Shown in pieces: positions 1 to 62,985 of a stretch of 64,000 bases of DNA. Location: assembly GCF_018812025.1 (NCBI RefSeq), contig NC_063049.1:38863947-38927946 (forward strand). Reading direction: 5' to 3'. Under the pieces are notes generated by a model. The model did not search any database. It was given only the letters and a program-made list of their open reading frames with translations, and was not told where the DNA came from. The stretch's first letter is position 1; every line of letters starts with the position of its first letter. This DNA is from Megalobrama amblycephala (lineage: Eukaryota > Chordata > Actinopteri > Cypriniformes > Xenocyprididae). The position numbers were made by a program, and so were the translations under genes.

Positions 1-2520
1 AGACTCACAGAGGGGTCCTCGGTATGACAGCAGCAGTGCGGGCAAGCGGCCAGAACCTTCCGTTCTCCACTTTGATGTTCAGAGACGAGTGAGCTTCAGG
101 CGCCCGCCAAAACTGCTCGCATCATCACATTCCCCTGCCACAAAAAACGCGCCTCTTCTTTTAAAACCGCACGATCAATTATCAAGCCCGTGTGGAAAAG
201 TCTTCTTTAAAGCCCATGCGCTCATGAATCAGACAGCACTGATGCGGAGATGAAAAAGAGCTTTACTAATTAGGCCATGGATGCTGAGATTTACAACCTA
301 CGTAGTTGCATCTTGCTCCGAGTGGGAGCCATCCAAACTCCTGTCTCTGCTGACTGTCAGCTTATTTGGCTGCTTTATGGGCGCTTCTGCTGACGGATAT
401 GAGCATTCCTGCATTTCGATCCAATTGCCTCAAAAAGGCAGGATTAATCGCTGACTAGACCACACAGACACACAACGCACACAAATCAAATCACACCACG
501 CCACTTTGAAGACCAACAGCATCGCAAACCAGGGAGAGGCCCCTCTCTCTTAAACCAAGCTCATATCTGCAGGTCTTATGAGATGTTTTCCTGAAAAAGC
601 TCCCGTGTGAGTCTTACCGAGACCTGGTGTCAGGCTCCAGAGCAGGATACGGAGATGAGAAGCCAAGGGCTCATTTCTCACAAGAAGATAGGGCCTCTGC
701 CAAATCCCTTTGACCTTTGATGTGTTTGCTCCAGACTTGGACTGTTACACCAAACTCTCTCACACACACATAAATACAAGTATCTAGATTCGTTCGGCTG
801 CTATTTTAAAGTTCTTTCTTCACTTCTCTTCTCTGTTGCCCATTCGTTGTTTCCACACTTGTTGACTAATGAACTGCCATGATCTTTTCAAATTATTTAT
901 CTTATTATTTAATCATTGAATTGACAAGTTTTAAATGCCACAAGTGAAATTACACAACAAAAAAATTTTTTTATTTTTTTTTAAATAAAGATTCTAACAG
1001 TGTTACCAAATTACAAGTGTGTGTTTTTTTAATAAAGTTAGAATTAGAAGACTGCAAAGGTAAGATAAATGCAAATTACATTTCCATACCAGCAAACCTG
1101 ATAACCTGATAAACCACACACACACAAATAAAAAAATCTCCCCAAAAGGCTCATTGTGAATGTGAATACCATCTGAGACTATACAGACAAAAACAGACAA
1201 GATTTGTAGAAGTAGCGAACAAACATTTAACAATATATATTACAATTTCAAACAATACAAATGTTGGAGACCACCACGTTTCTTCAACACGTGTTGAGAA
1301 ATGGAAATAAGTGAAGGAATTGTTTTTCCAGACCAAAGGGTCAAAAAGTTTCACAACTTTACCTCAAATGGTTCTATGGACTTTCATGGCCAAAAAAAAA
1401 AAAAAAATTATAAATAAATACAAATTACAACATAAACAACAGAGGCTACACATATTTACTGCTTGGTCCCATTTTGGACATTTTGAAGACTTTTTACTAA
1501 TTTCCAAAATTTTCTAGGCCTGGAAAACTTCCATGACCGTAGAATCTTGTCCATAAAGATAGCGAGTGCAGTCCTTCACAAATACTGAGCATGCATCACA
1601 CGCTGCACCTCTCATCAGCCATGAGTTCACCCTTCACAGACGGCCACTGGGAAATGTTCATGGCCTCACACACCGCACCTGAACACAGTATCAAGTTCCT
1701 CCAGAACTCTAAAGTAGGGGCCCCTTCAGATCCAGCGGACCATCCGTTTGACAGTCAGATCAGTAAATGACAACACACAGAGAGGATCTCTGCAGACTGC
1801 GGTTTGGGCTCTAGATTCACTAATGGCACAAATGGGAAAAAAGCAAATATCTGGATTCTCTCACTATCGTTGCAGCTGAAATTCAAGGGCGAAATAGCAG
1901 GAGAAATACTCAAAATTATACTGTAAAATAAATGTTTTAAGAAATTTGAAAGCAGATATGACATGTAATTCAAAGCAGACACAGATATTGGCCAGGCTGA
2001 ATATTTTTAGCCAATTTGAGATTAACAGCTTTGGCTGGTAATGGCTGCACCTTGGACGATTAACAAAAATGTTATTTTCTTATATCAAATAAGAGTTGCA
2101 ATAAAAAAAATAAAAATAAATGTCACTTTAGTCAATTCATTGGTATTTAACAAATTTGAGTCCATGTGTGCTTTTTTTTGCAAAAACCTTTAAGTCCACC
2201 TCTTTGGACAACAAGACATAGTAAAACATCCGTATCTGTCAGTTTTACAGCAGCAAAAGGAACACTGTTGTGTTTACTTGCTACTTTTGAAATCCTGTCA
2301 TTGCCACTGTAATGACAGACAAAACATGATGAAAAGTTGCAGCTTGGCAATTGAAAGCTGGCTCATACGCACACTGTCAATCATCTTGAAATCATATGAT
2401 TTGATTTGCGTCTTCCGATTGGTTCTTCTATGGACTTGGAGGCTTTTGCTGACAAAGGGAAGTGGCGTTTAGCTGTTTCTGCCAACGAACCGTTGGAGGT
2501 GACGTTTAGCTGCTTTTGCA
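1..2520. other. Intronic DNA of hdac4, no exon seen
   Basis: Within the >11-kb intron that follows the last visible hdac4 exon on the minus strand. Bases 1-760 are relatively GC-balanced and repeat-poor, and could hold non-coding regulatory sequence. 960-1000 and 1390-1410 are A/T homopolymer-rich. No codon-consistent exon, RNA gene or recognisable transposon found. Confidence 0.5.
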
Positions 2521-2530
2521 TCTGAACTAC

Positions 2531-3675
2531 TCATATATATATGAGGTGCACTAGATGGGCAACAATGAGACGACCCCCAAAACAGGAATGGTTTTACAGG
2601 TGGAGGCCACTTACCTTTTTTTCCCTACTCATCTTTTCTGACTGTTTTTCACTAGTTTTGCATTTGGCTAGGGTCAGTGTCACTACTGGTAGCATGAGGT
2701 GATACCTGGACCCTACAGAGGTTGCACAGGCAGTCCAACTCCTCCAAGATGGCACATCAATAAGAGCCATTGTCAGAAGGTTTGCTGTGTCTCCCAGCAC
2801 AGTCTCAACATGGAGGAGATTCCAGGAGACAGGCAGTTATTCTAGGAGAGCTGTACAGGGCCGTAGAAGGTCCTTAACCCATCAGCAGGACCGGTATCTG
2901 CTCCTTTGTGCAAGGAGGAACAGGATGAGCACTGCCAGAGTACTACAAAATGACTTTCAGCAGGCCACTGGTGTGAGTTTCTCTGACCAAACAATCAGAA
3001 ACTGACTTCATGAGGGTGGCCTGATGGCCCGGCTTCCTCTAGTGGGCCCTGTGCTCACTGCCTGACACCGTGGAGATCGATTGGCATTTGCCACTGAACA
3101 CGAGAATTGGCAGGTCCGCCACTGGCGCCCTGTGCTTTTCACAGATGAGAGCAAGTTCACCCTGAGCACGTGACAGACGTGAAAAGGTCTGGAGAAACCG
3201 TGGAGAACGTTATGCTGCCCGTAACATCATTCAGCATGACCGGTTTGGTGGTGGGTCAGTGATGGCCTGGAGAGGCATATCCATGGTGGGACGCACAGAC
3301 CTCTACAGGCTAGACAATGGCACCCTGACTGCCATTAGGTATCAGGATGAATTCCTTGGACCCATTGTCAGACCCTATGCTGGTGCAGTGGGTCCTGGGT
3401 TCCTCCTGGTGCACTAGTGAGTTCCATTTTGAGTTGCTGCAATGAAATTTCCAAGCCTGCTGCATCATTTTTTCACTTTGATTTTTGGGGTGTCTTTGAA
3501 TTCAGTCCTCTGTAGGTTGATAATTTTCATTTCCATCAAACGATGTGTCATCCTTTCATTCCTAACACATTACCCAGTCCATATCAGTATAGATATCCAA
3601 CATTATATTTTTCCCCATTGAGATCTGATGTGTTTTCAATGATGTGTTCCTTTAATTTTTCTGAGCAGTGTACAT
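2531..3675 (+). mobile_element. Tc1-like DNA transposon, truncated and internally deleted
   Basis: Starts inside the element near the motif caacaatgagacgaccccc and ends at ctgagcagtgta, the usual right terminus of a fish Tc1-like family. The left terminal inverted repeat is missing (the sequence starts after a TATATA run). It contains a transposase remnant, and the part encoding the last third of the DDE domain is missing: the sequence jumps from the GPGFLLVH-coding region straight to the 3' non-coding end. Non-autonomous fossil. Confidence 0.85.
2694..3417 (+). pseudogene. Tc1-like transposase remnant
   Basis: In frame with ATG at 2694: the N-terminal paired-like helix-turn-helix ([20 protein letters not shown]), [25 protein letters not shown] and FSDQTIRN, then RHWRPVLFTDES with the first catalytic Asp. 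Stops interrupt it at codon 3 (2700-2702), at 3003-3005 and at 3063-3065, with a small frame shift near 3170. The second Asp and the Glu of the DDE triad are gone. Dead copy with no coding capacity. Confidence 0.85.
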
Positions 3676-4077
3676 ACACATACTAACATAATAGAGTTTA
3701 ATCATGACAAATGTGTCTGACACTAAATATTTACGTACATGTTTCTATGGTTTCGGATAACCACTATGACATTGTGTTTCACATTAATTTAGGCATTACT
3801 ATTGCTTACTGCTACTTTGTGGTAACATCAGGCCTATACCCAAACACTGTCCCAAAAGACATTGTGCTTGTGTTTCATTCCACTTTCACAATGGAGGTTG
3901 TTTTGTGGAGTCCATTTAATATGTATTAGGTTGATGTGAAAATGTTTTTTAACTAAGATGCGCAACAGGAAACTGCACCTGAGCCTGCTTGAAACGGTGG
4001 CCTGGGGTTCGGTTCATGTGAACTCACAATTTGTGAGAGACTCAATCATGATCGACTTGAAGTTAACCACTATTGAT

Positions 4078-4260
4078 GAAGAAAAAAGAGAGGAAGAAAC
4101 AAAAGAAAGATGAAACAAACAAACAAAAGGCGAAATGAATAAACAAAGACACATGAATGAAAGGAAGGAAGGAAGGAAGAACAAAAACAAACGAAAGCAA
4201 CCAAGACAGAACAAACAAACAAACAAGCAAAAGAAAGACAGACATAAACAAACAATAAAA
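4078..4260. repeat. Purine-rich AAAC/AAAG/GGAA simple-repeat tract
   Basis: Plus strand is nearly all A/G with scattered C: (GGAA)n near 4160-4180 and AAAC/AAAG-type units around it. The long pyrimidine-only open frames on the other strand are composition artefacts. Confidence 0.8.
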
Positions 4261-5373
4261 GTTGGATTCGTGTGAACTCAAAGATGCTTCACAATTTGTC
4301 AAACTGTGGTTCAGATAATACAATCAAACCAAGCGTGAAAACAGCCTTAGAGTCTCAGGAACAAGGCTACAGAGCGTGAGAAGGTCTTCATCGTCCTCCT
4401 CCTCCTCTTCTCCCCAGTGGCAGCCCATCTGCCTCGCTGTGGGGTCGGTGGGAAGACAGCGGAGCTTGGCATGAGAGTACAAGACCGCGTGTCTGGGATA
4501 TACAATGTTGTAAGCACTTTATCTTTCTGTCTCACACACAAACACTCTGGAAACGTCTTCGTCCCATGGCATGGACAAGACAAACCGCGACCTCCATCTC
4601 CCTAGATGCTCATACGCTCCACCCGAAACTCACTGGCTATGAATCCTCTTCCAAAAGCTTATTCAGGGAAACTTTCTGTCATGTTTGCCAGGGGGGCACA
4701 CGGAGAACGGATCCACAGATGAGGAAGACTCAACCATGACGTGCAAGATGAGGCAAGGATTTATGACTGGTAATTAGTATTAGCCTGCGCAAATTTCCTT
4801 GCAATGGACTGAGACAAATTACATGGACTGGAACCACAAGGCTCTCGAAAACCGATCCCACCTCACGGGTCCACCAAATCCCAGAGCTGGAACATGCCAA
4901 GAGTGGTTTGGAGCAGAAGGATCATGCACTTGTGTAAAAAAAAAAAAAAAAGAAAAAAAAAAGAAAAGAAAAAAAGGCAGTGAAGGGTTAATGCTAGTCA
5001 TGGCTATCCATCAGTCTCAAAGGCTTTTCCAATCTCTCCCCTGTCCCAAAAAAAAAAAAAAAAAAGGGGAAAAAAAAGCGAGAACGCAAAGAGTAAAGGC
5101 GGCGGGGAGGGGGGCACTTCAAAGCCTTGTCATCTGGCATTGCAAAGAGCTGGTTTGAATTAACTTCAATTCTCCTTTCTGTTTCCAAGTTCATGGTGAG
5201 AGTGCCTGGGCTTCTGGTTTTCATTAGAGCCAATTTTCTTATCTTTTTTCTCCCTCCTTTCTTCATCCTAGGGTTGATCCCCTGCAAATGCAACGTGGCA
5301 CTGGCTGGGTCTAAATAAGAAGGTGCTGCCCGTAAGGCATGCATTGTCTCGAGAGGCCCACAAAACATCGCTG

Positions 5374-6053
5374 AGGAGGAAACACGGCGAGTGGAGGAAG
5401 AGGAGGGGGAAAAAGAGAGAGGAGGAAAAAAAGATGAGGGTGAACAAGGAAGAGACATGCATAAAGAGGGAAAGTGATAAGTGAGAAGAAAGGAGGAAAG
5501 AAAGAAAACAAGAGAGAAAGAAAGACACAGAAGAAACAAACAAAAGAAAGAAAGAAACCAAAAGGAAAATGGAAACAACATTCCAAAAAAGAACAGACCA
5601 TTAAAAAATAGAAAGATATAAAAGAACAAACAAACATAGATAGAACAAAGCAAAAAGGAAAGAAAGAACCAACAAACAATCAAAAGAAAGAAACGGAAGG
5701 ATCAAACAATAGACAAACTAAAAAATAGACAAAACAAACTACAAAATAAACAAAACAAACAAAGCAATAAAGAATAAAATATCAAAAGACAGAATGAACA
5801 AACATACAAACAAAAGTGAAGAAACAATCAAATAAAAGACAAATGAACAAACAAAAACAGAAAGATACAAAAGAAACAATACAGAAATAAAAGACAATGA
5901 AAGAAAAAACAGACAAAAACAATGAAAAACAGACAGAAAGAATGAATGAACAAATAAAAGATAGGATGTGATCAAAATAAAAATAAAGACAACACAAAAA
6001 AGAAAAGAGAAAAAAATAACAAGGGATAAGGATAAGAATGACAGAAATTATAT

Positions 6054-6088
<35 letters not shown>

Positions 6089-6090
6089 AT
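5374..6090. repeat. Long polypurine-rich tract ending in (GAAA)n
   Basis: About 700 bp of A/G-rich plus strand. GAGGAA-type units occur at 5390-5560, AAAC/AAAG units at 5560-6030, and a clean (GAAA)n at 6058-6087. A (GA)n run follows at 6216-6252. Low-complexity, C-poor sequence able to form triplex-type structures. Confidence 0.8.
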
Positions 6091-6212
6091 GGCGTGAGCA
6101 GGAAGGCAGTAGACAGAAATATATGAACTGTTATGTTCTCCCTCCTCAGTCTCGAGGGATCATTAAATCAAACTCTGAGAAACGTTTGTAAAGAGCAGCT
6201 GATGACAGAAAA

Positions 6213-6263
<51 letters not shown>

Positions 6264-6860
6264 GAGGTGGGAGTGAGACATGTCCCCTCATCTGGGTGGA
6301 TCATGGGTGGACACAGGACAGATAACTACACTATGAACACAACCCCATTACAGATCATATGATGGTTGAGTCACTTAACATGGAGTTTCCTTTGACTAAG
6401 AATGAATCATGAGCAGATCTGCGTGTAATTCGATTAAAATAATGGCTCAGGTGCCCCTGTAACTCAAACAACAGAGCATTACACATTTACTGAGTTATAC
6501 GGCTACTCTTGTGTCAGAGGCAAACGCTGACGCAAATACGGTTTGTGTCATTGGCATTTTCAACAGAATTATTTTCAAAAATGAATCTCATCAATCCATC
6601 ATTACTGTACTAAATTAACCTTACTGTATTATATTCTCTTTTACAGTTTTATTTTATTCAAGGTCACACTATATAATTGTAATAAATAATCAATTATAAA
6701 AATAAAAACCTTTAACCTAAGGAATTTTAAATTTACATTTAGTCATTTACCAGCAAGCATGTCATGTATATATTTATAGTATATAATTTGTATTATATAT
6801 AAATATTTTATATATAACACATTTTTCTTAAATGTATACATGCATGTGTGTGTATTTATA

Positions 6861-6861
6861 T

Positions 6862-6937
<76 letters not shown>

Positions 6938-6955
6938 CACACATATATATATATA
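6861..6955. repeat. (CA)n-(TA)n compound microsatellite
   Basis: Short (CA)n block then about 28 TA units and a further TA block after an interruption. Intronic, no gene association. Confidence 0.9.
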
Positions 6956-7079
6956 TAGATATTTCACAACAAATCTCATCTTTTTTGCTAATTTTATTAT
7001 TGTTTTGAAATGAAAAATTGTCTCTAAACAGCTGAAAAATGAATGGATGACGTGCATATTTTTCAAAATTAAAATAACT

Positions 7080-9522
7080 GTAAATAATTATTAGGTCATA
7101 TCATTTATGCCAAGTTATTGCAGTTTTAAAAAAAACTAAAATATGATTTTCAATAGGAATTGTGTGCACTGCAGTTTGACTTTGCAATCTAAAAGTGAGT
7201 GACAACATGGAAATTGTAGAATGACTCATTTACCCTAATCCAGCAGACGTCTCATGAATCAGTATGAATGGACTGATGGAGTGAAGGTGTGCGCCAGGGT
7301 ATGAGCACAGCAGCTGGCAACACAAGCGTCTCTAAGTAACATGGCAACATGTGAAAGTCTTTACGAAGGTAGATGTGCATTAAACTACAAAGCCTAAAAA
7401 CTTATCTGACTGATTCTCAATGGCCAAACCGGAGCATCTTAACATGGGTGCTGATGCAGATAAGATCAGGGGGAGATTTGGGGTCAAATGCGCAGACAGG
7501 TCGGACTCACCTGGCATCACTTAGACCCTGCGTGAGGAAAAGCCGCTGAAGAGGGGTGAAGCGAATTTATCGAAGACGTGTTGGGGAGAGATTTACGATA
7601 ACGGCCGGACAGACGAAGAGTGGGCTGATTGGGTCAAACAGAGGGAGGTGGCGTGGTTTTAAAAAACATGGATGAGCGAGGACTACCCCGTCTTATCATC
7701 GCCCTGCAGTGGGCCATATTTTAGCCATCTACCTGCCGAAGCAGCCTGAACGCGTTGGGCACGGAGGCCCCTCTTCAAAGAGCGTCTCGAATCGGCCGTG
7801 CACCCGCAGTGTGAAGGAGGGGGTTATTAATAGCCCCAAACACCAATGCTAATGGGGCTCAGCTTTACTGGCTTACCATCAAAGACTCCCATCAGCCCCT
7901 GCTACAGATAAAAGGGACAGTTCAACGGATGAGCAGAGCTTATACAAATTGTTACAACACACCATTCTCTCACCAATTCTCCAACAACCACCTACAGTTC
8001 ATGAAAATCCCTGTGAAAATGGGACTTTGCCTGGGGCTTTTCACACTGTTTGGCTGTCATATGGGTGTTTTAGTTAAAAAATATTAAACTGGTGAGTTGG
8101 TTTGGCTCCGTTTTAAACATTGTGGGCTGTATTCATTTTTAAGGGACCATGAAAATGACTCAAATGCTAAAAAGTATGCAGAATAATTCAAATGTATCTT
8201 ATTTTGACCAAATTTTAATGCAGTATCATGTGTATTCTCTTTACAGGTGAGACAATCCCGTAATGCACTGTGTCAAGCTTAGTGAAAAACGGCATTCAAG
8301 GTGGAAGACGATGCTAAAGGAATGTCAGTAATAAAATATAAATCAATAAATACCAAAAATTGTCATTAAAATGTGTTACAGGGAACCTATTAAGCCCTTT
8401 TCCAGACTTGATTTTGTTTTTGGGCTCTACTAGAATAGGTTTTCAAAGTTCAAAGTGCTTGAAAGTTATTTTGCACATTTTTTGCCTTTTTCATGCTCAA
8501 ACAACAACATTACACACTAAGGAAAGTTGTACGAGTCAAATATTATCGTCATCAGATGATTAATCGAGAAACAAAATGCGCGTTGAGTTGAATTGCTCCC
8601 TGGCTAGACTGTTTCAAATTGGTCATTTATGAGGTTTCACCTCAGAAGGCAGCGGCCTATGTACGTAGACCGTAGACAGCAAGGCAGCTCGCTAGGTTTT
8701 GAAACAGAGCCTTTCTCTTTGAAATACTTTTTAATGTCTTTCCTGCCAAAAAAAGAAAAGGTTCATTGATCCATCTGATCAAACCGAAGTGTGTTTTCCT
8801 TGCAGCTCTTAAGAGTCTGTTACATTCTTCCAGCATTTTCAACCATCACATCTTATTCTGAGTTATACACAGTGGTGAAATACAGTCCTCCTATTGGCCC
8901 ATCCAATAAAAGGACATTGCTTTGTGATAAATTCAGCCCTAAACAGGCCACTCTCTGCCACATGTGTCCACATAAAATCTCTGACTGTGCAGCTGGTGGT
9001 AATATAAATAGGTTGAGGGAGTAAATTAAAAGAAATATATACAAAACACAGTAAGGCAAATATATCTGTGCATTAGTTATAATTGAGTTTTTTATCAATA
9101 TGATGCTGCTGCCCAACTTGGACCCATTCTGGACACCCCCCCCCCGCCCCCGCCCCGCCCGAACCAGGAACAAATAACATCAGTGTCTGAGGAGGATAAT
9201 GTCCGTACTAAACCACCACTAAACAAAACAAAACTACAAAATTTCTTAACAAGTTTTTTTTATTAGTCTTTTTGATTGTTTTTCAGTAAAAAAAACTCAA
9301 CTTTACTTGAGAAGAAACATTACGGTGTTGTCATTTTCGTAAATTTCGTAAATGTCATTTTCGAAGTAAATAAAAATATTACATTAAAAACTTTTATAAA
9401 TAATTTTAAATGCTAAAAATCCTAAAACTGAAATAAAAATGAAGCTAAATAGGAATATTTGAAAGAACAAAAATGATAAAAACAAAATCGCATAACAAAA
9501 TTACTAAAACGGTAACTAAAAT
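7080..9522. other. Mostly unique intronic DNA; 7430-7930 is GC-rich
   Basis: No exon found. 7430-7930 is unusually GC-rich and repeat-poor for this intron, includes GATA- and homeodomain-like words, and is a candidate conserved non-coding element from composition only. 9138-9165 is a C-rich run. The rest is AT-rich unique sequence. Confidence 0.35.
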
Positions 9523-9526
9523 TTAA

Positions 9527-10555
9527 AGTCCCTGTAAAGTCAATTCTGAGAATTCTTTCTAAACACTTTATAAATGTTACAAATGTATTGCTGAAACACA
9601 TTACAAAGACTGTGAATTGTGTAATGCTTAATTGTGAAGTTAGAGCGTTAAACAGTTTTTCTGTCTGCTCAGGATTTTTTGGGCGGAGCTAAAACGGGGG
9701 TCTGATGACGCACTTGGACCCCCGAGCATAGCCCCGCCCCTAACACTATATAACTGTCGATGACGAACCGAGCGTGGCGCTGCCTCTAACTCTACAGCGG
9801 TTCACTCGCTCAATCTCGAGTGTCGTTACAGTTATACAGCCCTTTGCACATTTAGCTAGTAATGCCTTCGTCACGCAAATGCATATTACATGGTTGTTAT
9901 AATATACAATATGCTCGGTCTCCTTATTTAAATTTCCTAAAACGATGATACGAAGGATTCTAAAGTGATCGTTCTACACTGAATAATTTTACAAACTTTC
10001 ATCAGACAGCTGGGATTCACAGATAATCCGCTGTTTTTGGTGAATGTGACTGAACAGACCTCGGCCTTCCTACCGTCCCACCGATAACCGATGATATATA
10101 TGGGGCCGGTTTCTCCCGTCCCGGCCTTCATCCTCCCGTCTCGCGGCGCCGTCATTTGTCAACTCGACAACAGTTGGCAGTACGTGCCCACCAATGAGTG
10201 TAAGTTGCCGAGTTTGCTTATGTTATAATTAGTAGGTAGTCCACAGTAACTCTACTAAAATTTGCAACCCTCTAAAAATGATTCTTTTTATATGCATCAG
10301 TATGTTTGACTCATTAGACTCAAGTCAGTTGAGACGGCAGCTCTCGCGAGTGGGCGTGGTTTCAGCGCCGACAGCGGACATGCCCCCAGTGTTTGAGAGC
10401 AGAGAGCGCTGCCTATTTTTTCGAGATTTTGATGACTTATTTAATTTACTTGCAGATTTTTTTAATCATTCAAATTTGGCTGAGTGGTTAATAACACATT
10501 TTTCTGCGGTGTGACAAACTCAGAACACATACTTTAAAATGACTTTACAGGGACT
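9527..10555. mobile_element. TTAA-flanked DNA transposon-like element, 1.0 kb
   Basis: Perfect inverted termini AGTCCCTGTAAAGTCA (left) and TGACTTTACAGGGACT (right), each next to TTAA (9523-9526 and 10556-10559). The interior has no intact transposase. A short + frame from ATG at 9861 reads MPSSRKCILHGCYN with Cys spacing vaguely like a zinc-binding N-terminus, but it stops within ~30 codons. TTAA target preference is typical of piggyBac-type elements; family assignment is inference. Confidence 0.8.
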
Positions 10556-11089
10556 TTAAATGAAAACTGAAGCTAATTCAAAATATTAATAAATACTATA
10601 ATAGCATATAAATGATACTCAAATGACACTGCATAAGATTAAACTTCTTTTAAATAAATGTATTTTGTCTTGTATTTTTATATGCATTTTCTTGTTGTTT
10701 TTAATTTTATGATTAAAACAAATGTAAAAATCTGCAAGTTCACTAAGACAAAACACACTCAATACAAAAATAACAATCAAAAAAGTTGATGTGATACACA
10801 TTCAGTTGGCTGACACTCTGCTTCAACTTTCAGTGTGCTACAAATCTACACTTTTGTCTATGTGTCAGCTTAAAAGAGCTTAAAACCATTGTTTGTAATG
10901 ACTACTATTAAATATATTCATTATATACGTAACATCTGATGCCAGCACCAAAGAACGCTCATCATGGCATAAAGATGCTGAGTGACATTTACAGTTTGAT
11001 ACTTGTAAACAAAGACCGCAACACACTATGTGCAGGTTTGACCATCCTGCTGGTTTTGGTGCAAAAAGGGTGTATGGGTGACGATGTTA

Positions 11090-61284
<50,195 letters not shown>

Positions 61285-61800
61285 CTGTGGAACAAATCAC
61301 AAACACACATGAGAGCAAGCATAGGTTCTCAAATATGTGCATTTCAAGACATTTCCACACACAGCTGCTCTCCATTCCCAGCACTAGGTCCGGTTTCTGC
61401 CAACTGCCAGGAATGCAAACTCAGATCACCCATAATGCCTCAGTGCAGCCTAAGAGTGGGGGGCGAGGCATCGTTCTGTTTACAAATAAACATGCATATA
61501 TGACACACATTCAGACTCCAAAACATCAGTGGCAGCCTATCAAAGCTCTGCAGAAAAAATAAAGAAATTAGCTCCTCCTTAACGGGAAAACAACTGCACT
61601 GGGGCATCTAAGGTCAGCTGGCATCACCGCAGACTCAAGAATTTAATCTGCCTATCGTCAGCTCATCTCAAACAGACCAGGAGCGCCAATGATCTGGTGC
61701 ACAGAAGCTACAGAAATAACTCACTTTTGATCAGTCCTACTGCAAATGTTGAAATCAATATGGTGAATGTCTGTAAAGAGGAAGCAATTGGCTGAAACAT

Positions 61801-62985
61801 ACAGCACCATTCAAATGGTTGGGGGTCAGTGGGGTTTTTATTTATTTATTTATTTATTATTGTGAAAGAAATACTTTTATTTGATCAAATGTCAGCACAA
61901 CTGTTTTCAACACTGATAATAATAAGAATATTTCTTGAGCAGCAAATCAGCATATTAGAATGATTTCTTAGGGATCATGTGACACTGAAGAGTGGAGTAA
62001 TGATGCTGAATAGTGTTGTAGTCAAGACCACCTAAACCAAGACCAGTGTGTGTCGAGACCAAGACAAGACCAAGACCAGACTAGCACTCCTCAAATTCAT
62101 TTGAAAGATCCACATTTACTGCCTGAGAAATGTCTTATTTTTAATCAATAATTACAATTAGAATAATAAGACGCTATTTAGAGCTGTTACCACTCAATCG
62201 AAATCACTAACAACAAAATTCATCTTTAAACTGCAGAGGTGGAACAGAAGTTGCATCTGAATTGGTACAATTACAAATGCATAAATAATGTTGAGATTAA
62301 TGTTTTAAAAATAACATTTTGTTTATTGAACATTTGTATAAAAAAAAATGCAATTGTGCTCATATTTGTGAAAACAGCCCTCTTTCTTTTGATATTGCTT
62401 AAATGCTAATTATATCATATGTTATAATATAAATGTCAAGATCTTATACAAGTACTTTTTTGCAATAATATCTTTAATTTTGTGGGCATTTTTGACACAA
62501 TCCCTTGTTGATTTTTGACCCAGCACAACAGTAACAAAATAAATGATATTAGAAATAAGTTATTGATTGCATTTGAAGCAGGAAGTTTTACATCCAATCA
62601 AATGAATGATGTTAACAAAGAAATCAGACAATGCAACGGCAATATAGCGATATCCCCGCAGTTGTGGTCTTGACCGGTCTTGAAATAAAATTCTCTAAAT
62701 TCACTAAAAGTCCTTTTAGTCTGAGACCAAGACAAGACCGAGACTAAATGCGGCCGAGACCAAGATAAGACCTTCAAAAAATGGTCTTAAGAGCGGTCTC
62801 AAGTACTACAACACTAATGCTGAAAATTCAGTTTTACATCACAGAAATAAATTACATTTTAAAATAGATTCAAATAGAAAACAGTTATTTTAAATTATAA
62901 CAAATAAACACAGCCTTGGTGAGTATACAAGACTTCTTTATTAAAAAAATAAATAAAATACAGACCCAAAACTTTGGAACGCAAG
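61801..62985 (+). repeat. Interspersed TIR repeat family, copy 7 (plus), split by hAT element
   Basis: Left part 61801-62010 ends in GTAATGATGCTGAA. Right part resumes at 62817 with ATGCTGAAAATTCAGTTTTA and ends CCCAAAACTTTGGAACG. Excising the insert and one octamer restores the family consensus order. Confidence 0.88.
62011..62816. mobile_element. Non-autonomous hAT element, 806 bp, perfect 8-bp TSD
   Basis: Termini TAGTGTTGTAGT / ACTACAACACTA, flanked by ATGCTGAA on both sides (62003-62010, 62817-62824). The sub-terminal GACCAAGACAAGACC motif occurs near both ends, in the same orientation (62060-62075 and 62725-62770). No transposase frame. Confidence 0.93.

Noticed and set aside
7..120. 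Possible minus-strand exon with a gtgagt donor at the very start of the window
   Set aside because: No frame resembles the expected TVVMPIASEF segment or any other HDAC4 sequence, and no convincing acceptor was found.
4417..4560. Plus-strand open frame after a pyrimidine-rich stretch and cag (resembles an acceptor)
   Set aside because: Protein not recognisable, no partner exons, and the donor side (gttgtaagc) is weak.
4994..5683. 229-codon minus-strand open frame rich in Phe, Leu and Ser
   Set aside because: It is the complement of the purine-rich tract; composition artefact with no domain.
6743..7066. 107-codon frame with Tyr-Ile repeats
   Set aside because: Translation of a (TA)n array; the same applies to similar frames at 17944-18255, 21906-22094 and 47754-48023.
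7511..7545. Possible 35-nt minus-strand micro-exon with good acceptor (cctcttcag) and donor (gtgagt)
   Set aside because: The preceding hdac4 exon ends in phase 2; in that frame this segment hits TAA, and its translation in any frame is unlike HDAC4.
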